In this document: positions 60,167 through 64,000 of the stretch, piece by piece | How the letters are laid out: every line of letters begins with the position of its first letter | Position numbering within the stretch: position 1 is the first letter of the stretch | Source: Dyadobacter sp. SG02 | GTDB taxonomy: Bacteria > Bacteroidota > Bacteroidia > Cytophagales > Spirosomataceae | Reading direction: 5' to 3' | NCBI RefSeq assembly: GCF_900109045.1 | Contig: NZ_FNYL01000020.1 | Span: 1-64,000 of the forward strand | DNA length: 64,000 bases | The notes under the pieces: model-generated | Database searches by the model: none | What the model was told of the DNA's origin: nothing | Seen by the model: the letters and a program-made list of their open reading frames with translations, nothing else | Program-made: the position numbers and the translations under genes

Positions 60167-62251
60167 TTGAAATCATCTAGACAGCACAGCGACTATCGTT
60201 TAGCTTTTCTACAGCTTATCACAGCAAACGTGGATACACTTCGCAAAGAAATGGGTCCGGAATGGACTCATTTTGAAGAAAAACTTCGTGAATTATTATC
60301 CTCTTTGCAAACGGACCAAGGCGGTTCTCCAAGCACCGTCGATAAAATTATTCGTCTCGCATTATTAAGTCCGGGAGCCTCTTTTGCCAGAGCTTGTTTA
60401 GCGCAAGCCCGTAAGATAGCTGGTTTCCCGGAGAGTGAGTCTGACTGGACGCTTAAACATCATATTATTAAGGAGGTGTTTAGGAAACGGTCAGTAGCAC
60501 CTGTTAATTCCCCTATATCTCCGAACGTGTTACAGGAGGCAGCAAGAGAAGTTCTCTCCGTGCTGGAAGAATCTGGGAGAAAAGAAGCCATCCAGAGCCA
60601 TCCGGTTGATGATAAACCACGCTACCTGCAGGCGCAGGTTAAGGCAGAGGACGATAAAGTAATAGAAGCAGCGTTGCCACCCGACGCGGTTCATCAACTA
60701 GTGGTCCGGATAGGTTACCCGGATGAGCAGTTTGTTCATGGCACCGATATGTTTCCGCCAGAAGCGGTTTTCGAGCATAGTAAAGAGGACATCGAAATAA
60801 TTAATCTGGTTTGCATTCTGAACACAAGCAACAAACCGCAAACTGCTCAAATTAGGTTGCCCAGAATCGGAAACAGCGAAGAAACCATTTTCTCCTTTAC
60901 CACAGGTAAAAACGATGCCGTATTTGAAGCTGATATTTTAGCCTATCACAATTGCCGGGTCATTCAGCATGCCTTGTTTTCAGCGCCGGTAGCAACTGGC
61001 CAGCAAGTTGCCGGCAGACTAAAACAAAACATAAAAGTCATTTTCTGTGTCAGGAAAAATCTTAGTGGCATCAGTGAACGAACCAAGTTTGCCTGGTCTT
61101 TATTTTTCGACTTTGTTAGCCAGAAGAAGAGCAAAGTTCTTGCAATGACGGGGGAAGGGGAAGTAGATCTAAATAGTGCCAATGGTCTGGCAGCGTTGAT
61201 ACACGAAATGAAAGACGAAATTCAGACCGTATTGAAGGAAGATGAGGCAGACGAAGGAGGATTGGAGGCGGAGGAAAACAAAAATCTCCTCCTATATCTT
61301 GCTACCCAGGGAAGTATTCTTTACACCAATTTTCTTAAAAAAACGGCATCCCTCGAGGGACCTTTGCAGATCATCTCCAATAGCAAATCATACCTACCGA
61401 TCGAATTAGTTTATTCTTACCCACCGATCGATGGTGGCGACGCTGTCACCGTTTGTCCAGACGCCAGTGCTGCACTCTGTAGCGGGGCCTGCTGTGGCCG
61501 AAAAGAAGCACGGACAGACCCTGCAACCATGGTTTGCCCGTTGGGATTTTGGGGTCTTAGTCGCATCATCGAGCGACACAATTTTGATAAGCAAACTAAA
61601 AGTGGAGTTGATTATTGTGTCGTATCTGAACCAGTTAAGGACAGGAATACATTGCACGTGTTGAACAATGCATTATTTGGTTCCTCAAAAAGAGTGGACA
61701 ATGCCGGCAATGGCATGCGTGAGCAGATTGCTGCCTGCATAAAGGATGTAACAAGCACTTTATCACAAACGGACGACTGGGATGAATGGCGAAAGCTGGC
61801 TACAGCCGAAAAACCAGATAGCATGGTACTGGTCGTCCACATTGAAAAGGATAAGGTAAGGAAAACAGACATGTTGGAGATTGGAGACAAAAAATTCCTT
61901 TTGCAAACCCTAATCGGGTCCAAGGTCATTCTGAAGCATAGTTCACCTGCTCCCTTCGTGATTGTCCTGGGTTGTAAATCGACCAACCTTGAAAACCAGG
62001 CTTTCGATGTCAGCAGTAGTTTTATCAGTGCCGGTGCCGCGATTGTACTATCAAATTTCACAAGGATCACTGGCAACCATGCAAAGGACATCCTAGATAC
62101 TCTTTTAACACTAATTGAGGAAAACGATGGTGAAGAAATGTTGTTTGGAGAGGTCGTGTTGAAACTTCGCCAGCAATTGCTGGCGAAGGGCAAAATGGTG
62201 GCGCTTTCACTAATAGCCCAAGGTGACGCAGACTGGAAAATTAAAAATTAA
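60167..62251 (+). CDS. CHAT-like second protease component
   Basis: The 694-aa protein uses a TTG start at 60167, since no in-frame ATG lies nearby upstream. Residues 1-190 are helical and may bind the first protein. The centre is beta-rich. From about 405 it has LPIELVYSYPPIDGG, then MVCPLGFWGLSRIIERH, a string typical of CHAT-family proteins. SMVLVVHIEKDK (H558) and PFVIVLGCKSTNL (C603) follow with the 45-residue spacing expected of a CHAT His/Cys dyad. FISAGAAIVLSNFTRITGNH closes the fold. An intact but divergent cysteine protease domain is therefore likely. A cluster of cysteines (CPDASAALCSGACC) at about 430-445 may bind metal. It is 34 bp after the giant gene and 3 bp before the MBL gene. 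Confidence 0.75.
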   Translation: MKSSRQHSDYRLAFLQLITANVDTLRKEMGPEWTHFEEKLRELLSSLQTDQGGSPSTVDKIIRLALLSPGASFARACLAQARKIAGFPESESDWTLKHHIIKEVFRKRSVAPVNSPISPNVLQEAAREVLSVLEESGRKEAIQSHPVDDKPRYLQAQVKAEDDKVIEAALPPDAVHQLVVRIGYPDEQFVHGTDMFPPEAVFEHSKEDIEIINLVCILNTSNKPQTAQIRLPRIGNSEETIFSFTTGKNDAVFEADILAYHNCRVIQHALFSAPVATGQQVAGRLKQNIKVIFCVRKNLSGISERTKFAWSLFFDFVSQKKSKVLAMTGEGEVDLNSANGLAALIHEMKDEIQTVLKEDEADEGGLEAEENKNLLLYLATQGSILYTNFLKKTASLEGPLQIISNSKSYLPIELVYSYPPIDGGDAVTVCPDASAALCSGACCGRKEARTDPATMVCPLGFWGLSRIIERHNFDKQTKSGVDYCVVSEPVKDRNTLHVLNNALFGSSKRVDNAGNGMREQIAACIKDVTSTLSQTDDWDEWRKLATAEKPDSMVLVVHIEKDKVRKTDMLEIGDKKFLLQTLIGSKVILKHSSPAPFVIVLGCKSTNLENQAFDVSSSFISAGAAIVLSNFTRITGNHAKDILDTLLTLIEENDGEEMLFGEVVLKLRQQLLAKGKMVALSLIAQGDADWKIKN

Positions 62252-62254
62252 CCT

Positions 62255-63328
62255 ATGTATAATATTCACTTATTACCAGCCGAATTCGGTGATGCCATTT
62301 TAGTTGAATGGGGAGAAGGTAAACTGCGTTACATGCTAATAGATGGAGGTCCTTATTATAATTACGAACAACTGGCAGCGGGTATTCAGCGGGTTGCTTT
62401 TGGGCTAAAGGAATTAGAGCTTCTTATTATCACACATATCGATATTGATCATATTGACGGAATTGTAACATTGCTTAACCAGTCTAAACTTCCCTTCTCG
62501 ATTAAAGAGGTTTGGTTCAATGGGTATCAGCAGCTCGCCGAAGTTGCTCGGTCGCTGGGAGCGTTGCAAGGAGAATACATTTCAACATTGATTAAGAAAA
62601 GATCACTGCCTCATAATTTACATTTTGGTGGAGGGCCTGTCGTAATTAACGATTACACAAACTTACCTGTGGTATCACTTAAAGGAGGTATGGAACTATT
62701 GCTGTTAGGTCCAGGTAAAACTGCACTGCAAAAGCTTGAAGCAGAGTGGCTTGAGCAGCTAGATAAATACGGGAAGAATCTTGACATCAAAGTTAAATTG
62801 GACGAAGATCATCGGTATACGCCCTCCAATGCATGGCTTGGAGAGGAATTGCCTGTAAAGGAACTGCAGGGTAAAAAGGTGACCGCCGACAAAAGTGCCG
62901 CAAACGGCAGCAGTATTGCCTTCATTGGAACCTACAAAAACAAATCCTGTTTGTTTGCAGGAGACTCACCATCGGATAACCTTCTACAAGCCATTGAACC
63001 CTTGATTAAAATGAGAGGAGACGAACGATTAACGATAGATGCTTGGAAGCTTGCGCATCATTGCAGCAAGAAAAGCAACCTCGATAAATTGATGGAGAAA
63101 ATAGATTGCAAGAAATTACTAGTATCATCCAATGGCAAGCGCTACAAACATCCAGACCCGGAATGCATTGCCAAGCTTCTTAAAAACAATGGTCCGGATC
63201 TTGGCTTATATTTCAATTACAAGAGCGAATTCACCCTAAAGTGGCAGGATGAGGAACTGAAGAAGGCATACCAGTACAGTACCTTTTTCCCTTTAGAGGA
63301 ATCAGGCATTACCCTTAGGCTTGTTTGA
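62255..63328 (+). CDS. MBL-fold hydrolase (ComEC-type)
   Basis: A 357-aa metallo-beta-lactamase-fold protein. The metal site is THIDIDHIDG (H61-x-D63-x-D65-H66), the HxDxDH form of ComEC/Rec2 competence nucleases. It is followed by NGSSIAFIGTY (the ComEC NxxS-type region), CLFAGDSPSDN with another metal-binding Asp, and LAHHCSKKSN with a distal His. There is no signal peptide or membrane helix, so it acts in the cytoplasm. Related stand-alone MBLs are encoded with CHAT or caspase-like proteins in predicted conflict systems, where they may be nucleases. It is the last gene of the operon, beginning 3 bp after its neighbour. Confidence 0.88.
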   Translation: MYNIHLLPAEFGDAILVEWGEGKLRYMLIDGGPYYNYEQLAAGIQRVAFGLKELELLIITHIDIDHIDGIVTLLNQSKLPFSIKEVWFNGYQQLAEVARSLGALQGEYISTLIKKRSLPHNLHFGGGPVVINDYTNLPVVSLKGGMELLLLGPGKTALQKLEAEWLEQLDKYGKNLDIKVKLDEDHRYTPSNAWLGEELPVKELQGKKVTADKSAANGSSIAFIGTYKNKSCLFAGDSPSDNLLQAIEPLIKMRGDERLTIDAWKLAHHCSKKSNLDKLMEKIDCKKLLVSSNGKRYKHPDPECIAKLLKNNGPDLGLYFNYKSEFTLKWQDEELKKAYQYSTFFPLEESGITLRLV

Positions 63329-64000
63329 ATAAGTTTCGTTCCTTAATATTTTAAAAAGTAGTATAGGATTTTGATCTAAACTTACTTGGTTTAAAGGAGA
63401 AACAGCAGGTAATTTACAAAAAAAGGCATTTCTAAAAACGCTGAGCTTTAACGACTGAACTGTTGTACGGCGGGTTAGAGGAGTGATCTCACATCACCTA
63501 CGGTCGCGAACTGGAGGAAAAGTAAGCTCGTCGACGCGACTTTGCAACGATAGTTGACATCTGCTACCACCAAGAGGTTCCTATGAAACAACAGTTAGAT
63601 TCTCGAAATGGGATGGACACCTACTACTCAGGTAGCTTGACAGGGATGGCAAGGTTTTGCAACGTCGTATTTCCTAAGGCTCCGTCGGCTAAAGGCAACG
63701 GGGCCATAGAGTCCGATCGTTTTGAAAACCGAAATTGAAGCCAAAAAGGCTCCAAGCCGGTGTATTGACGGTCAGATCAATCATATTAGGAATTCTGATT
63801 GTAACCCAGGTAACCATTCGAATCCAGATTAGATTTTCTGCCGCCGCTGTACGATCACTAACAATTGCATCGATCTTGGCAATAAGCTTATTGTAAAGTG
63901 CCTAAGCCGATGAGCCGGAAAGTGCCTAGCCACGCACGATCGAAGGACTATTCCAACAGGAAGTGCGCAAGGTCGTGCTATGGTGACGACATTTTGCAGA
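63329..64000. other. No recognisable gene
   Basis: Stops are frequent in all frames. Short repeats (gtaaagtgcctaagcc and ggaaagtgcctagcc near 63895-63932) are present. No tRNA, intron or transposase remnant could be identified. Confidence 0.5.

Noticed and set aside
63440..63660. Possible group II intron or transposase remnant
   Set aside because: The GC-rich string around 63465-63520 looked intron-like, but no domain V hairpin or reverse transcriptase sequence could be identified.

Overview
The window looks like the accessory genome of a Bacteroidota bacterium, most likely a Cytophagales member (Dyadobacter or Spirosoma-like). This is inferred from protein families, not from a marker gene. 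The clues are an Arm-type Bacteroidota tyrosine recombinase, a MobA/MobC mobilisation module, C39 transporters with double-glycine leaders, a DUF4407 membrane protein, weak Shine-Dalgarno sequences and several alternative starts. No rRNA, canonical tRNA, CRISPR array or core housekeeping operon was seen.

Layout. 1-1.64 kb: a complete or nearly complete IS1182-family element. 1.64-7.8 kb: a patchwork with a large palindrome, a membrane-anchored protein, three HEPN-type (abortive-infection-like) genes and an IS3 fragment. 7.9-14.9 kb: a six-gene minus-strand operon that seems to span the envelope (SH3 protein with a CxxC array, small protein, DUF4407 protein, two further inner-membrane proteins, TPR-like protein with an outer-membrane barrel). 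15.2-15.9 kb: non-coding, with an oriT-like repeat followed by helically phased 10-bp repeats. 15.9-29.2 kb: a secreted-polypeptide cluster. It has five glycosyltransferases (one fused to a LanC-like toroid), a normal and a catalytically degenerate C39-type ABC transporter, an HlyD adaptor, a secreted hydrolase, and a double-glycine-leader cargo whose core carries a zinc-protease HExxH motif.

30.2-48.6 kb: an integrated mobilisable element. It is bounded by imperfect 43-bp direct repeats and by shared GGTTACC sites. The left end carries the integrase. Inside are ardA, regulators, a serine hydrolase, a cysteine hydrolase, a PhyH dioxygenase, two Kazal lipoproteins, relaxase and MobC, a second copy of the oriT-like repeat, a ParA-type ATPase and a HEPN gene preceded by a 99-nt tRNA-like cloverleaf. 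Several genes here are broken by single stops or frameshifts.

49.0-53.7 kb: a split lectin-like gene, a membrane patatin phospholipase, a decayed secreted-protein gene and about 1 kb without genes. 53.7-63.3 kb: a tight three-gene operon and the most striking system in the window. It encodes a 2151-aa TPR-CHAT-HEAT protease-like protein, a 694-aa protein with a second cryptic CHAT-like His/Cys domain, and a ComEC-type metallo-beta-lactamase-fold hydrolase. The layout suggests a protease-relay conflict or defence system. 63.3-64 kb holds no recognisable gene.
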